Shown here one piece after another: positions 16,169 to 24,722 of a DNA stretch of 64,000 nt. The DNA is from Saccharopolyspora shandongensis. GTDB lineage: Bacteria > Actinomycetota > Actinomycetes > Mycobacteriales > Pseudonocardiaceae. Made by a program: the position numbers and the translations under genes. The first letter of the stretch is position 1, and each line of letters opens with the position of its first letter. The stretch is from positions 62,001 through 126,000 of the forward strand of contig NZ_FNOK01000002.1 in assembly GCF_900106995.1 (NCBI RefSeq). Direction: 5' to 3'. The notes under the pieces were generated by a model that searched no databases, had not been told where the DNA came from, and saw nothing but the letters and a program-made list of their open reading frames with translations.

Positions 16169-16948
16169 GTGGGTGAGACGACCATCCGCCGGCCGGCGAC
16201 GCCGAGCGCTGCCGAACGTGCCAGGAGCATCGCCAAACGCGGCGGGCGCGCAGCGCTTCTGCCGGCCGACGAGAACTCGGCGCGCATCGCGCCGTTGCTG
16301 CACCACGTGCACGCCGATGGCTCCGCAACCGTCCTGCTGGCGGACGAGCACCCGCTGATCGCTGCCGCGTGGCAAGCCCCGCGCGCCGAACTGGCCGCGG
16401 TCCTGGAACTCACCGACCCGACGCCGGTCCGGCTGCGCGAGCCGGTGCGCGGGCTGCTGTGGCTGACCGGCTGGGTGCGGCTGCTCGACGGCGCGGAAGC
16501 CCGCGACGCCGTGCTCGCGGTCGCCGACGAGCGCCCGGACCCGCGACTGCTCGACGCCGGGCACGGCGCGAGCGTCCTGCGGCTGGAATCCGCGTCGCTG
16601 GTACTGGCGGATTCGGAGGGCACCGGCTCGGTGGATCCCGCGGATTTCCAGGCCGCCACGCCGGATCCGTTCTGCATGCAGGAAGACGCGTGGCTGCGGC
16701 ACCTGGAGCTGTCGCACCGCGACGTCGTCGGGCTGCTCGCCCGGCACCTGCCGGAGAAGCTGCGCGGCGGGCACATCCGCCCGCTCGGGCTGGACAAGTA
16801 CGGCCTGCGACTGCGAGTGGAGTCGGCCGACGGCGACCACGACGTGCGGCTGGCGTTCTCCCGCCCGGTCAGCACGACCGAGCACCTCGGCGCGGAGCTC
16901 CGCCGCCTCGTCGGCTGCCCCTTCCTCGCCCAGCAACGCCAGGGCTGA
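16169..16948 (+). CDS. DUF2470-domain protein, iron-regulated
   Basis: 259-residue soluble protein with a C-terminal DUF2470 domain (~175-255: LELSHRDVVGLLARHLPEKL ... DKYGLRLRVESADGDHDVRL). This domain also occurs in HugZ/HutZ-like haem-utilisation proteins. The N-terminal ~170 residues resemble the split-barrel half of such proteins loosely. GTG start with GGAGG six bases upstream. The iron box directly in front implies expression under iron starvation, consistent with haem or iron handling. Function remains inferred. Two hairpin-repeat arms follow the stop. Confidence 0.82.
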   Translation: MGETTIRRPATPSAAERARSIAKRGGRAALLPADENSARIAPLLHHVHADGSATVLLADEHPLIAAAWQAPRAELAAVLELTDPTPVRLREPVRGLLWLTGWVRLLDGAEARDAVLAVADERPDPRLLDAGHGASVLRLESASLVLADSEGTGSVDPADFQAATPDPFCMQEDAWLRHLELSHRDVVGLLARHLPEKLRGGHIRPLGLDKYGLRLRVESADGDHDVRLAFSRPVSTTEHLGAELRRLVGCPFLAQQRQG

Positions 16949-16960
16949 CGCCGCCGGAAC

Positions 16961-17013
16961 GGAGCGAACGGACCGTTCACCTCGGTAGGCGACGTGAAGG
17001 GGCCGTTCGCGCC
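16961..17013. repeat. GAACGG/CCGTTC hairpin repeat
   Basis: GGAGCGAACGGACCGTTCAC, then spacer, then GTGAAGGGGCCGTTCGC. It lies in the convergent gap after the DUF2470 gene. Same family as 262-369, 62208, 62333 and 62454. Confidence 0.8.
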
Positions 17014-17023
17014 GATCCCGACG

Positions 17024-17389
17024 TCAGTCGTCCGAGCAGCGTTCGGAGTTCTCGGGGGCCAGGCGCTGGATTCGGCCGTCGCGGAAGCGCAGCGGCTCGG
17101 CGCCCGGGCCCACCAGCATCGCCTCCTCCACCGACTCGCCGCGGGTGATCAGCCAGAGGAACGCGCGCGCCACGATCTCCGATTGGCCGGGCCGCCGACC
17201 GTCGGTGAACCGCACCAGCAGCCCGCCCGGATCGCTGTGCCGCATCTCGACCAGGACACCGTCCCGGATGCCGAACAGATCGGCCGAGCCGAGCGGCCCG
17301 TCGAGCACGTCGAAGCGGCGCAGCGCCTGCAGCACGCGCACCGCGCGTTCGGTGTCCGCCGCGCCCCACACGAACACGTCCATGCCCAT
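17024..17389 (-). CDS. Hypothetical protein, 121 residues
   Basis: Small soluble protein starting MGMDVFVWGAADTERAVRVL at the ATG at 17389; a second ATG at 17383 is possible. Mixed alpha/beta pattern, no cysteine pair except near the C terminus (SERCSDD), no membrane segment. I do not recognise it. It is divergent from the CPBP membrane protein (106 bases apart) and converges on the DUF2470 gene. Codon use matches the neighbours. Confidence 0.7.
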   Translation of the reverse strand: MGMDVFVWGAADTERAVRVLQALRRFDVLDGPLGSADLFGIRDGVLVEMRHSDPGGLLVRFTDGRRPGQSEIVARAFLWLITRGESVEEAMLVGPGAEPLRFRDGRIQRLAPENSERCSDD

Positions 17390-17495
17390 CCGACGCGGCG
17401 GGGGCGGCGACCAGTTCCGCACCCGGCTTTCCCGGTATTTCCAGACGTTCGAACGCCCGGACGGCGGCGTCACCGATCCGGGTACGGTTCGACGC

Positions 17496-18305
17496 GTGAG
17501 CACCCTGCGCGCATGGCTGACCCCGACCCGGCCCGGCGAGCCCGCGACGATCGCGGACCGGTCGGAGCGCAGGGCGATCGTCATCGAGCTGTTCGTGGTC
17601 TTCACCGTGACGCTCGGGCTCTCCGGCCTGCAGAGCCTGCTGTCGCTGCTGGACGCCCTGCTGCGCCCGGAACCGCTGGCCGACCAGCACGCCGCGATCA
17701 ACGTGCCGCGGGCGGAGCTCGGGCTGCTCGACATGCTCGCGCAGCTGACGAACGTGCTGCGGCTGTGCGCCTGGGGCGGCCTGGGGCTGTACCTGCTGTG
17801 GCGCGGCGGGATGGCGCTGCGGCAGGTGGGCCTGGACCGCTCCCGCCCCGGGCGGGACTTCGCGGGCGGGCTGGGCCTCGCGGCCCTGATCGGCATCCCC
17901 GGCCTGGGCCTGTACCTCGTCGCGCACTCCCTGGGCCTCGCCCTGACCGTCCAACCCTCCACTTTGGACGCGGCGTGGTGGCGCGCGCCGGTGCTGACGC
18001 TGGCCGCGTTCGGCAACTCCTTCGCCGAAGAGGTCCTGGTGGTGGCCTACCTGCTGACCCGGCTGCGGCAGCTGGGCTGGTCGGAGAACCGGGCGCTGTG
18101 GGTGTCGGCGGTGCTGCGCGGCAGCTACCACCTGTACCAGGGCTTCGGCGGCTTCGTCGGCAACGTCGTGATGGGCCTGGTCTACGGCCGCGCCTGGCAG
18201 CGCACGAACCGGCTGTGGCCGCTGGTCGTCGGCCACGCGCTGATCGACGTGGTGGCCTTCGTCGGCTACGCCGCCCTGCGCGGCCGCGTCGGCTGGCTGC
18301 CCTGA
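17496..18305 (+). CDS. CPBP-family intramembrane protein (atypical active site)
   Basis: 269 residues with about seven to eight membrane segments, ending in the CPBP/Abi core. Visible motifs are NSFAEEVLVVAYLLTRL (motif 1, usually EExxxR), LRGSYHLYQG (motif 2 His) and VVGHALIDVV (motif 3 HxxxD/N). Members are intramembrane proteases or prenylation-linked membrane proteins. The usual arginine of EExxxR is absent (EEVLVVAY), though an arginine occurs further along, so catalysis is uncertain. GTG start at 17496 beginning VSTLRAWLTPTRPGEP. Confidence 0.85.
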   Translation: MSTLRAWLTPTRPGEPATIADRSERRAIVIELFVVFTVTLGLSGLQSLLSLLDALLRPEPLADQHAAINVPRAELGLLDMLAQLTNVLRLCAWGGLGLYLLWRGGMALRQVGLDRSRPGRDFAGGLGLAALIGIPGLGLYLVAHSLGLALTVQPSTLDAAWWRAPVLTLAAFGNSFAEEVLVVAYLLTRLRQLGWSENRALWVSAVLRGSYHLYQGFGGFVGNVVMGLVYGRAWQRTNRLWPLVVGHALIDVVAFVGYAALRGRVGWLP

Positions 18306-18501
18306 CCGGACCCGGGCGGCTTCCGATTCCGGGCTTGTCCGACTGGGCGCTTGGACGTGCCGTTCGGCCTCTCCTGTCCGGGTCAGGTCAACGTCGCGCT
18401 GTCCCGGCCGTAATTCACTTGATCTGGCCACGGGTCAACGCTGCACTGTGGCGGGACACCACGATTCGTGGCGCCGGTATCCCGGGGAGGCAGCGGCAGC
18501 G

Positions 18502-19722
18502 ATGGAGATCCGTCCCACGACCGACCAGGACCTCGACGTCTTCGTCGACACACTCCACGCCGCGTTCGGGCGCTTCCCGGAAACCCCGACCGAGGGCGGC
18601 GGGGTCTGGTGGTCGGCGCTCGAAATGGACCGAAACCTGCTCGCCATGACGGCAGACGGGCAGCCCGTCGGCACCGCCGGTGCGTACTCCTTCGAGCTCA
18701 CCCTCCCCGGCGAGATCCTCGTCCCGGCCGCCGGGGTGACCGCCGTCGGCGTCCTGCCCTCGCACCGACGCCAGGGCGTGCTCAGCGCGATGATGCGGCA
18801 TCAGCTCACCGAGCTGCGGGCCCGAGGGGAGTTTCTCTCCGTGCTGCTGGCTTCCGAGGCTCTGATCTACCGCAGGTTCGGCTACGGACCGGCGACCTAC
18901 ACGCAGCGGCTGACGGTGCCGCGCCACCAGGCCGCCCTCGCCCTTCCCCGGGCGCGCGGAACGGCCGACGCCCCAGCACCCGGCTCGGTCGAGCTGCTGC
19001 GGCGCGCCGAGTGCGGCGAGATCCTGGAAGCGGTTTACGACAGGTACCGCCGTGCACAGCCCGGCGCGCTGTCCCGGCCGCACCGCTGGTGGGCCTCGGG
19101 CGCGGGGCAGCCCCCGGTCTCTCCGGCGCCGCGCTACGTCGCCGTCCACCGTGACGCCGACGGCGTCCCGGACGGGTACGCCAGCTACTCGGTCGTCGAG
19201 CTCGGCACCTTGACGGTCGACGAGATCATCGCCACCGACGACGCCGTCTTCACGGCCCTGGCCCGATTCGCGCTCGGACATGACCTGGTCGCTCAGGTCG
19301 TGTTCAAGCACTTCCCGCCCGAGCACCCGCTGCGCTGGCAGCTTGCGGACTTCCGCGCCGGCCAGGTGAGCGACGACACCGACTGGCTCTGGGTTCGACT
19401 GCTGGATGTCCCGCGCGCGCTGACCGCGCGCGGCTGGTTCATGGATGGCGAGCTCGTCCTCGACGTCGACGATCCGTTGCTCGGCGAGCACGGCCGCTAC
19501 CTGCTGACCGTCCGGGACGGCAAGGCCGACTGCGTCCCGACGGACCGGGAGCCCGACCTGTCCCTGGACGTGAGCGACCTGGGCTCGGTCTACCTCGGCG
19601 GCACCGCCCCGAGCACGCTCGTGCGCGCCGGGCACATCCGGGCCCACCGCCCCGGCGCGGCCATCCTCGCTGACGCCCTCTTCCGCGCCGAGCGCTCCCC
19701 GCACTGCCTGCACTGGTTCTGA
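18502..19722 (+). CDS. Eis-like GNAT N-acetyltransferase
   Basis: Cytosolic acetyl-CoA-dependent N-acetyltransferase of the Eis (enhanced intracellular survival) family, 406 residues, the usual size. The N-terminal GNAT domain has the acetyl-CoA loop VGVLPSHRRQGVLSAMMRHQ at ~80-100 and the catalytic-region YRRFGYGPATY at ~120-133. The second GNAT-like and SCP-like C-terminal domains follow, and it ends in an aromatic carboxylate (HWF), as Eis does. Eis enzymes acetylate aminoglycosides and peptides at several amines; the substrate here is unknown. ATG at 18502 with GGGGAGG upstream; an in-frame ATG at 18448 lacks such a site. Confidence 0.9.
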   Translation: MEIRPTTDQDLDVFVDTLHAAFGRFPETPTEGGGVWWSALEMDRNLLAMTADGQPVGTAGAYSFELTLPGEILVPAAGVTAVGVLPSHRRQGVLSAMMRHQLTELRARGEFLSVLLASEALIYRRFGYGPATYTQRLTVPRHQAALALPRARGTADAPAPGSVELLRRAECGEILEAVYDRYRRAQPGALSRPHRWWASGAGQPPVSPAPRYVAVHRDADGVPDGYASYSVVELGTLTVDEIIATDDAVFTALARFALGHDLVAQVVFKHFPPEHPLRWQLADFRAGQVSDDTDWLWVRLLDVPRALTARGWFMDGELVLDVDDPLLGEHGRYLLTVRDGKADCVPTDREPDLSLDVSDLGSVYLGGTAPSTLVRAGHIRAHRPGAAILADALFRAERSPHCLHWF

Positions 19723-19896
19723 CCGCGCCCACGCCGACCCTCACGCGGGGACGTCGGCTGGGCCGGTCGCCACCACGCGCCACGATCAACCAGCGGGAGA
19801 TGATGCAGCTGACCGAGCAAAACCGGAAGCCGCTCGGCGGCGAACCTATCGTCCATTTTACGCAATGATCTGATGGCCGAGTGAGCTTTTCGGTTA

Positions 19897-19914
19897 ATGA
19901 TTGATCGAAATCAT
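19897..19914. promoter_or_regulatory. Inverted repeat upstream of arcA
   Basis: ATGATT, six bases, AATCAT, centred ~55 bases before the arcA start. It may be an operator. It does not clearly match the Streptomyces ARG-box consensus. Confidence 0.35.
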
Positions 19915-19945
19915 CGTCGATGACAGACGTTTCCGTTAGTCGCGG

Positions 19946-19952
19946 TTAGGCT
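19946..19952 (+). promoter_or_regulatory. Probable -10 element of a leaderless arcA mRNA
   Basis: TTAGGCT ends seven bases before the GTG start at 19960, and there is no ribosome site between. This is typical of leaderless actinobacterial transcripts. The -35 is not clear. Confidence 0.4.
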
Positions 19953-19959
19953 GCTCCTC

Positions 19960-21162
19960 GTGAGCGAACCACACGTCCAGAGCGAGGTCGGCCCGCTGCA
20001 CGCGGTACTGCTGCACCGGCCGGGCACGGAGCTGAAGCGGCTCACGCCGCGCAACAGCGACCAACTCCTGTTCGACGCGATCCCATGGGTCGATCGCGCC
20101 CAGGAGGAGCACGACGCGTTCGCCGAGGTGCTCCGCAACCGGGGCGTCGAGGTGCTGCTGCTGCGCGACCTGCTCACCGAGGCGCTGCACGACCCCCGCG
20201 CCCGGGCCGCGGCCGTGCTCGCGGGCGTGGACGAGCTCAGGGTGGGCACGGAGATCGCCGACACGCTGCGCTCTCATCTGTCCAGTGTGGACGATTCCGT
20301 GCTGGCCGAGATCCTGATCGCCGGCATGACGTTCGAGGAGCTGCCCGCCGCGGAAGGCGAGTCCCTGGTGCGCCGGATGCACCAGCCGCACTACTTCGCC
20401 ATCGACCCGCTGCCGAACCTGCTGTTCACCCGGGACTCGTCGGTGTGGATCAGCGACCGGGTCGCGATCGCGGCCCTCGCGATGCCCGCGCGCCGCCGCG
20501 AATCCGCGCTCACCGACCTGATCTACGCCTACCACCCGCGGTTCTCGCACTCCACCCGCGCCTACGGCGCGCATTCCGCGCCCGTCGAGGGCGGCGACGT
20601 GCTGCTGCTCGCGCCGGGCGTGGTCGCCGTCGGCGTCGGCGAGCGCACCACGCCCGCCGGCGCGGAGTCGCTCGCCCGCTCGCTGTTCGCCGACGACCTG
20701 GCGCACACCGTGCTGGCCGTGCCGATCGAGCAGGCCCGCGCCTCGATGCACCTGGACACGGTGTGCACGATGGTCGACCGCGACGCCGTGGTGATGTACC
20801 CGGCGATCCAGCACTCGCTGGAGGCCTTCACGCTGCGCCCGCTGGACGGCGAGCTGAAGGTGTCGGGCCCGACGCCGTTCCTGACCGCCGCGGCGGAGGC
20901 GATGGGCATCGACCACCTGCGGGCGATCGACACCGGCCTGGATCCGGTGACCGCGGAACGCGAGCAGTGGGAGGACGGCAACAACACGCTCGCCCTGGCG
21001 CCCGGCGTCGTGGTGGCCTACGAGCGCAATGCCGAGACCAACGCACGACTCGAGGACGCCGGTATCGAGGTGCTGCGGATCAGCGGTTCCGAACTCGGTT
21101 CCGGCCGGGGCGGACCGCGGTGCATGTCCTGCCCCATCACCCGCGCCCCGCTGAATCCGTGA
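19960..21162 (+). CDS. arcA: Arginine deiminase
   Basis: Hydrolyses L-arginine to citrulline and ammonia, first step of the arginine deiminase route. 400 residues, normal for ArcA. Visible: [20 protein letters not shown] at the N terminus, [30 protein letters not shown], the catalytic His region [18 protein letters not shown] at ~265, [20 protein letters not shown], and the nucleophile Cys in [14 protein letters not shown] at the C terminus. No ornithine carbamoyltransferase or carbamate kinase is adjacent, so it acts alone or with unlinked genes. Confidence 0.96.
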   Translation: MSEPHVQSEVGPLHAVLLHRPGTELKRLTPRNSDQLLFDAIPWVDRAQEEHDAFAEVLRNRGVEVLLLRDLLTEALHDPRARAAAVLAGVDELRVGTEIADTLRSHLSSVDDSVLAEILIAGMTFEELPAAEGESLVRRMHQPHYFAIDPLPNLLFTRDSSVWISDRVAIAALAMPARRRESALTDLIYAYHPRFSHSTRAYGAHSAPVEGGDVLLLAPGVVAVGVGERTTPAGAESLARSLFADDLAHTVLAVPIEQARASMHLDTVCTMVDRDAVVMYPAIQHSLEAFTLRPLDGELKVSGPTPFLTAAAEAMGIDHLRAIDTGLDPVTAEREQWEDGNNTLALAPGVVVAYERNAETNARLEDAGIEVLRISGSELGSGRGGPRCMSCPITRAPLNP

Positions 21163-21334
21163 ACTCGACCGATTCCCATTCCATCGCTTGATCGAGTGAT
21201 GAATGCAGGGTGTTTCAACCGGAAAACCGATCACGGGTCCCCTTCGTCGAACAATGGCCACTCGAATTGGTGACACGGCGCGAAACATTCACCACCGCCA
21301 GCGACGATGACGCCGCCACCAGCCGAAACAGCAC

Positions 21335-21425
21335 AGGTTTGGCTTGGCTCAGCTATCTGAGGATTGCCTTGGCTAAAACGTGATCAGCCAAGGTTAACCA
21401 TAGGATTATTAGGTTTACCTGAAAT
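21335..21425 (+). promoter_or_regulatory. Tandem iron-box-like sites upstream of ferritin
   Basis: Several TTAGG/GGCT-type IdeR half-sites lie in tandem: 21335-21353 and 21358-21376 each match the 19-bp consensus at about 12 positions, with further pieces AAGGTTAACC (21390-21399) and TTAGGTTTACCTGA near 21409-21422. In mycobacteria IdeR activates bfrB from tandem sites well upstream; this layout is similar. Confidence 0.5.
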
Positions 21426-21458
21426 GTATCTGGACTCATTCCAGAGTATATTGAGGGC

Positions 21459-22019
21459 ATGGCTGTCACCGCGAAGAAGATTCAGCACAAGGAATCCCGT
21501 TTCGAGCACCTGCTGCAGGAACAGGTGCGCAATGAATTCACCGCCTCGCATCAGTACATGGCCGTCGCGGTCTGGTTCGACAACGAGGACCTGCCGCGGC
21601 TGGCCGCGCACTTCTACCGCCAGGCGCTGGAAGAGCGCAACCACGCGATGATGATCGTCCAGTACCTGATGGACAACAACATCAAGCCGGCCATCCCCGC
21701 CATCGAGCAGGTGCGCAACGACTTCACCGAGACCCGCGAGCTCGTCGCGCTCGCCCTGGAGCAGGAGCGCGAGGTCACCCGCGAGATCGAGACGCTGGCC
21801 AAGACCGCCCGCGAGGAGGGCGACTACCTCGGCGAGCAGTTCATGCAGTGGTTCCTGAAGGAGCAGGTCGAGGAGGTCTCCTCGATGTCGACGCTGCTGA
21901 ACGTGGTCGACCGCTCCAAGGGCAACCTCTTCGACGTGGAGAACTACCTGGCCCGCGAAACGGTCGGCGACGCAGGCGCCGACGCGACGGCGCCCCGAAC
22001 CGCCGGCGGCGCCCTCTGA
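21459..22019 (+). CDS. bftB: Ferritin (BfrB-type)
   Basis: Haem-free bacterial ferritin that oxidises and stores iron in a 24-mer shell. 186 residues. The four-helix bundle carries ferroxidase ligands in FEHLLQEQVRNEFTASHQYM, HFYRQALEERNHAMMIVQYL and FLKEQVEEVSSMSTLLN, and the C-terminal tail is low-complexity (DAGADATAPRTAGGAL). ATG at 21459 with GAGGG upstream; a TATATT box lies only ~16 bases before it. The upstream region holds iron-box-like repeats, so induction by iron through IdeR/DmdR is likely. The symbol is by analogy to actinobacterial bfrB/ftn and is not certain. Confidence 0.93.
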   Translation: MAVTAKKIQHKESRFEHLLQEQVRNEFTASHQYMAVAVWFDNEDLPRLAAHFYRQALEERNHAMMIVQYLMDNNIKPAIPAIEQVRNDFTETRELVALALEQEREVTREIETLAKTAREEGDYLGEQFMQWFLKEQVEEVSSMSTLLNVVDRSKGNLFDVENYLARETVGDAGADATAPRTAGGAL

Positions 22020-22020
22020 G

Positions 22021-22620
22021 TCACTCCGTGGCCGGAGCTCCCGATAGGAACGACAAGAACGGCGTCGGAGTTCCGGTCCAAGTGACCACGAGCTGGTCGC
22101 GAGGACGTGTGCAGGCGACGTAGAACAGGCAGCGTTCGCGCTGCCTGACGTCGTCCTGTTCTTCCGGTGCGCTCTGGTCCAGCACGAAGTTGAGGGGAAC
22201 GGTGCCGGCGTCGGCACCGACAACCGCTACCCGCTGGTACTCGACCCCCTTGGCGCGATACATCGTGGCGACGTGGATGGCGTCTCGCCGTGTGGAGGCG
22301 TCACCGTCTTCGACTACCACTGCGGGGATATCGGCTTCTCGAAGCGCCCGCGCGAACTTGTCCCGGTAGCGGCTCAGTGCGACCCGGTCGCCGTAAATCC
22401 GCTGATGCGCGTCCTCGCAGATAAAGAGATCATCGGGCCCCACCGGAACCACGCCACGCAACAGTCGCCAGTGCGCTGGATTGAGATCCTGCGCCTCATC
22501 GACCACAACATGGAACTGACCGAGCGGCATCCGCTCGTGGAACCGCCCGAGCCGGTAGCACTGCCAGACCTGGTCGCGGATGTCGGGAACTGGTTCACAC
22601 GGGTCTTCAGCGACGCGAAT
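22021..22620 (-). pseudogene. Remnant of a UvrD/Rep-type superfamily 1 helicase, 5' truncated and internally deleted
   Basis: About 200 codons keep helicase motifs in order: motif II VVVDEAQDLNPAHWRLLRGV, motif III FICEDAHQRIYG, then motif V ATMYRAKGVEYQRVAVVG and motif VI ERCLFYVACTRPRDQL, ending in TWTGTPTPFL. Motifs I and Ia are missing, and the piece between III and V (motif IV, roughly 130 residues in relatives) is gone. An active helicase is therefore excluded. The 3' end lies two bases from the ferritin stop, converging with it. UvrD-like helicases of this kind are common housekeeping or defence genes. Confidence 0.8.
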
Positions 22621-23090
22621 ACCGGCGATCTCCCCACCCCTACGCCCCGGCCTCCGGACCAGGCTCACCGAGGCGTTCGCGGACACCGCCGATGCGATGG
22701 CCGGCTATCGCCGGGCGCGAAACAGCGTGGAAAACGCCACGCCGATCGGCGAAACGCCGGGAGAGACCATCGCCGCGATCCGTCAACTGCTGGCCACTAC
22801 CCGGGGTGAGCATGCCGCCTGCCCGGTGTGCGCTGCTGAAGGCGCCTGGTCGGGGATCTCACTCCGAACGTCCCGGGACTTGCAGGCTATCGACGAAGAG
22901 CTCGCCCTGGTCAAACACTTGATGACCGAGCTCGCCCAGCTTCTCGGCGGGAAGTGCGGCTGGCCTTGGAGGCAGCGGAACAGCTGCAGGGGATCGGCTC
23001 GGCGGCGAGGGAGCTCGCGCACCTCGTGCGCCCGCGGCGGGGGCGGCACGAGCTGCGCGGTGAGCTGACATTCGCTGAGGATGTCCCAGG
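22615..23090 (+). pseudogene. Decayed fragment with CPVC and coiled-coil character, frameshifted
   Basis: In one frame (to ~22960) the translation reads like a real protein, with TRLTEAFADTADAMAGYRRA, a CPVC pair, and the helical DLQAIDEELALVKHLMTELA. It then turns into random sequence. A second frame from ~22954 continues plausibly as LALEAAEQLQGIGSAARELA. This suggests a single frameshift in a dead gene, perhaps an SMC/SbcC-like ATPase with a zinc hook; that family guess is weak. No intact start is seen. Confidence 0.35.
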
Positions 23091-23092
23091 GA

Positions 23093-23746
23093 TCACCGTG
23101 GCTGCACAGCAGCGTAGATCTTTTTCGCGACCTCGCGCGCACCTTCGCGACACTGCTCGCTTCGCGGATCGTCGTGCCCAGCACCAGAGTTATAAGACGT
23201 GATCATCACTGCGTTCTCGTCGAGGACTTCGATGCTGCAGCTGACGCCCGCTCCAGGATCCGCCCATTGGGCTTCCGAGCCGATTCCCACACGGCCGTCC
23301 TTTTCGTCACCCGGCGACACACTTACGCTGAAACCCGTTTTTGCAAGCTCGGCCCCGGAATGGAATCCGAAATCGTCTTGACGGTTTTCAAAGAGCTCGA
23401 CCCGGAAGGCGATAAACGGACTACCGTCATCTTTCGATGTTGTGAAAGTACAAGTCTGCGAGAACCGACCTAGCTCCTCACCACGCTGTGGCCTCAACGG
23501 TGGCGGCAGATCAGGAACCGCCTGCTGGATCTCCTGGCAGCTTTTGAAGGCGGCGAAGGCATACTTGACCGGCCCCGGCGGTGGACCGCTCGGTCGCGGC
23601 GGATTGATCGTCGCCATGTCATCGCTGGTTGTGGGCATCGTGTACGGCTCAATGCTGGGAACGCCGCAGCCGCCAGTGAACATCAGGGCCGTGGTCAGCA
23701 GACCAATAACCGGCCACTTCCAGGCACAGTGGGAATTTCTAATCAT
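23093..23746 (-). CDS. DUF3558-type secreted lipoprotein
   Basis: 217-residue lipoprotein. The signal peptide has a hydrophobic core WPVIGLLTTALMFTGGC with the lipobox cysteine at ~27, followed by a flexible proline-rich stretch. A DUF3558-like domain follows (SCQEIQQAVPDL ... RFSQTCTFTT ... GVSCSIEVL ... ARDVA-like end REVAKKIYAA), with paired cysteines likely forming disulfides. The domain is common in Pseudonocardiaceae and mycobacteria; function unknown. AGGGG precedes the ATG. Last gene of a four-gene operon that begins at 24533. Confidence 0.85.
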   Translation of the reverse strand: MIRNSHCAWKWPVIGLLTTALMFTGGCGVPSIEPYTMPTTSDDMATINPPRPSGPPPGPVKYAFAAFKSCQEIQQAVPDLPPPLRPQRGEELGRFSQTCTFTTSKDDGSPFIAFRVELFENRQDDFGFHSGAELAKTGFSVSVSPGDEKDGRVGIGSEAQWADPGAGVSCSIEVLDENAVMITSYNSGAGHDDPRSEQCREGAREVAKKIYAAVQPR

Positions 23747-23802
23747 GACCCCTACTCGTTCTGGGAAGAACCGGAGCGGACGTTGACGCGGCTCCGTTGA
23801 CT

Positions 23803-23970
23803 TTAGAGCGCGTCGTCGGGAACGTGCGGCAGATTGGGGAATTTCAGCTGGGAGGGGCCGACGTTGACCGCCGCATCGCCTGCCGAATGCCCAGACAGCT
23901 GCGGGTTGCCGATGTCGATCCGCTTCGCTTGGTCGTTCGCCGCGATCCTGAAGTGGCGCTGAGGGGTCAT
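23803..23970 (-). CDS. Small protein, 55 residues
   Basis: Short but convincing gene: ATG at 23970 with a perfect GAGGAGG six bases upstream, ending TAA. It reads MTPQRHFRIAANDQAKRIDI, then NPQLSGHSAGDAAVNVGPSQ, and ends PNLPHVPDDAL. Soluble, no cysteine. It lies 13 bases after the 106-residue gene and 56 bases before the lipoprotein, on the same strand. Function unknown. Confidence 0.7.
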   Translation of the reverse strand: MTPQRHFRIAANDQAKRIDIGNPQLSGHSAGDAAVNVGPSQLKFPNLPHVPDDAL

Positions 23971-23983
23971 GTCCTCCTCGCAG

Positions 23984-24304
23984 TCAACGCCCGTGAGAAC
24001 TTGCGTTGCTGCTGCGCGTTCGGTCCGAAACTAGGCGGTGGCGGCCGATGTACTCCTCAGTCGGCCAGTCGATGGGTTCCGGCGGTTGGCGGGCGGGCGG
24101 CTCGGGATGCCGGGTTTCGGCGGCTATTACATCGATGAGTTGCCACACCATCACCGACCCCGGACCGGCATTGGCATGCTGACCATGCCCGCCGCGCAAC
24201 GGAAGCAGTGCGGCTACTACGGATACGGCCACGACGACGCCGAGGAAGCCCAGCACGTTGCTCGGGTCTGCACCACGGCGAGAACCGGTGTCATCACTGG
24301 GCAT
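23984..24304 (-). CDS. Small single-pass membrane protein, 106 residues
   Basis: One membrane helix at residues ~17-37 (NVLGFLGVVVAVSVVAALLP), short basic N terminus, and a hydrophilic C terminus with PTEEYIGRHRLVSDRTRSSN. The ATG overlaps the end of the zinc-binding protein gene by 11 bases, so translation is coupled. Family not recognised. It is part of the operon that ends in the DUF3558 lipoprotein. Confidence 0.7.
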   Translation of the reverse strand: MPSDDTGSRRGADPSNVLGFLGVVVAVSVVAALLPLRGGHGQHANAGPGSVMVWQLIDVIAAETRHPEPPARQPPEPIDWPTEEYIGRHRLVSDRTRSSNASSHGR

Positions 24305-24533
24305 CCGCCTTCCCTGCTGCGTCGCGGCGTGCTTTGGCTTCGTCCCAACAGGCCCCGCAGGTCGGCGCGAGCCAATCCACCGCAGTCGTCTTGACGACGG
24401 TCACCGTCGCGCCGCACAGGGTTTCCCGCTCCTGCCCGGGGTACGGCGGCTCGACCGGCGACAACCCGTGCCGCACACCGTCAACCGGCCGCCAGTACGC
24501 GACCAAACCCGCTGGCTGGAAGATGTCGTGCAT
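24294..24533 (-). CDS. Small zinc-ribbon-like protein, 79 residues
   Basis: Begins MHDIFQPAGLVAYWRPVDGV at the ATG at 24533, with AAGGAG seven bases upstream. The second half carries ETLCGATV ... APTCGACWDEAK, three cysteines in a C-x(n)-CxxC pattern typical of small zinc-finger proteins found beside XRE/DUF397 genes in Pseudonocardiaceae. First gene of a four-gene operon, divergent from the XRE regulator. Confidence 0.75.
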   Translation of the reverse strand: MHDIFQPAGLVAYWRPVDGVRHGLSPVEPPYPGQERETLCGATVTVVKTTAVDWLAPTCGACWDEAKARRDAAGKADAQ

Positions 24534-24722
24534 CGCTTCTCCTTGCTGCCGAAGGGAAGGCGGTGGCCCCGGCGGGTCGGGAAGGGGGGCAACACCGGAG
24601 CCACCGCCACGCGGCAACAGACCGTGTTGATACCGTTACCGTCAGAAGTCAAAGGAGAAGCTCCTGGGATATTTATCTAGCTCAATCATGCTGACGAGTG
24701 ATCGACACATGGGAGGTCAGGC

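Noticed and set aside
22580..23068. An intact rightward 162-residue protein
   Set aside because: Protein-like only up to ~22960, then random; continuation in another frame suggests a frameshifted remnant.
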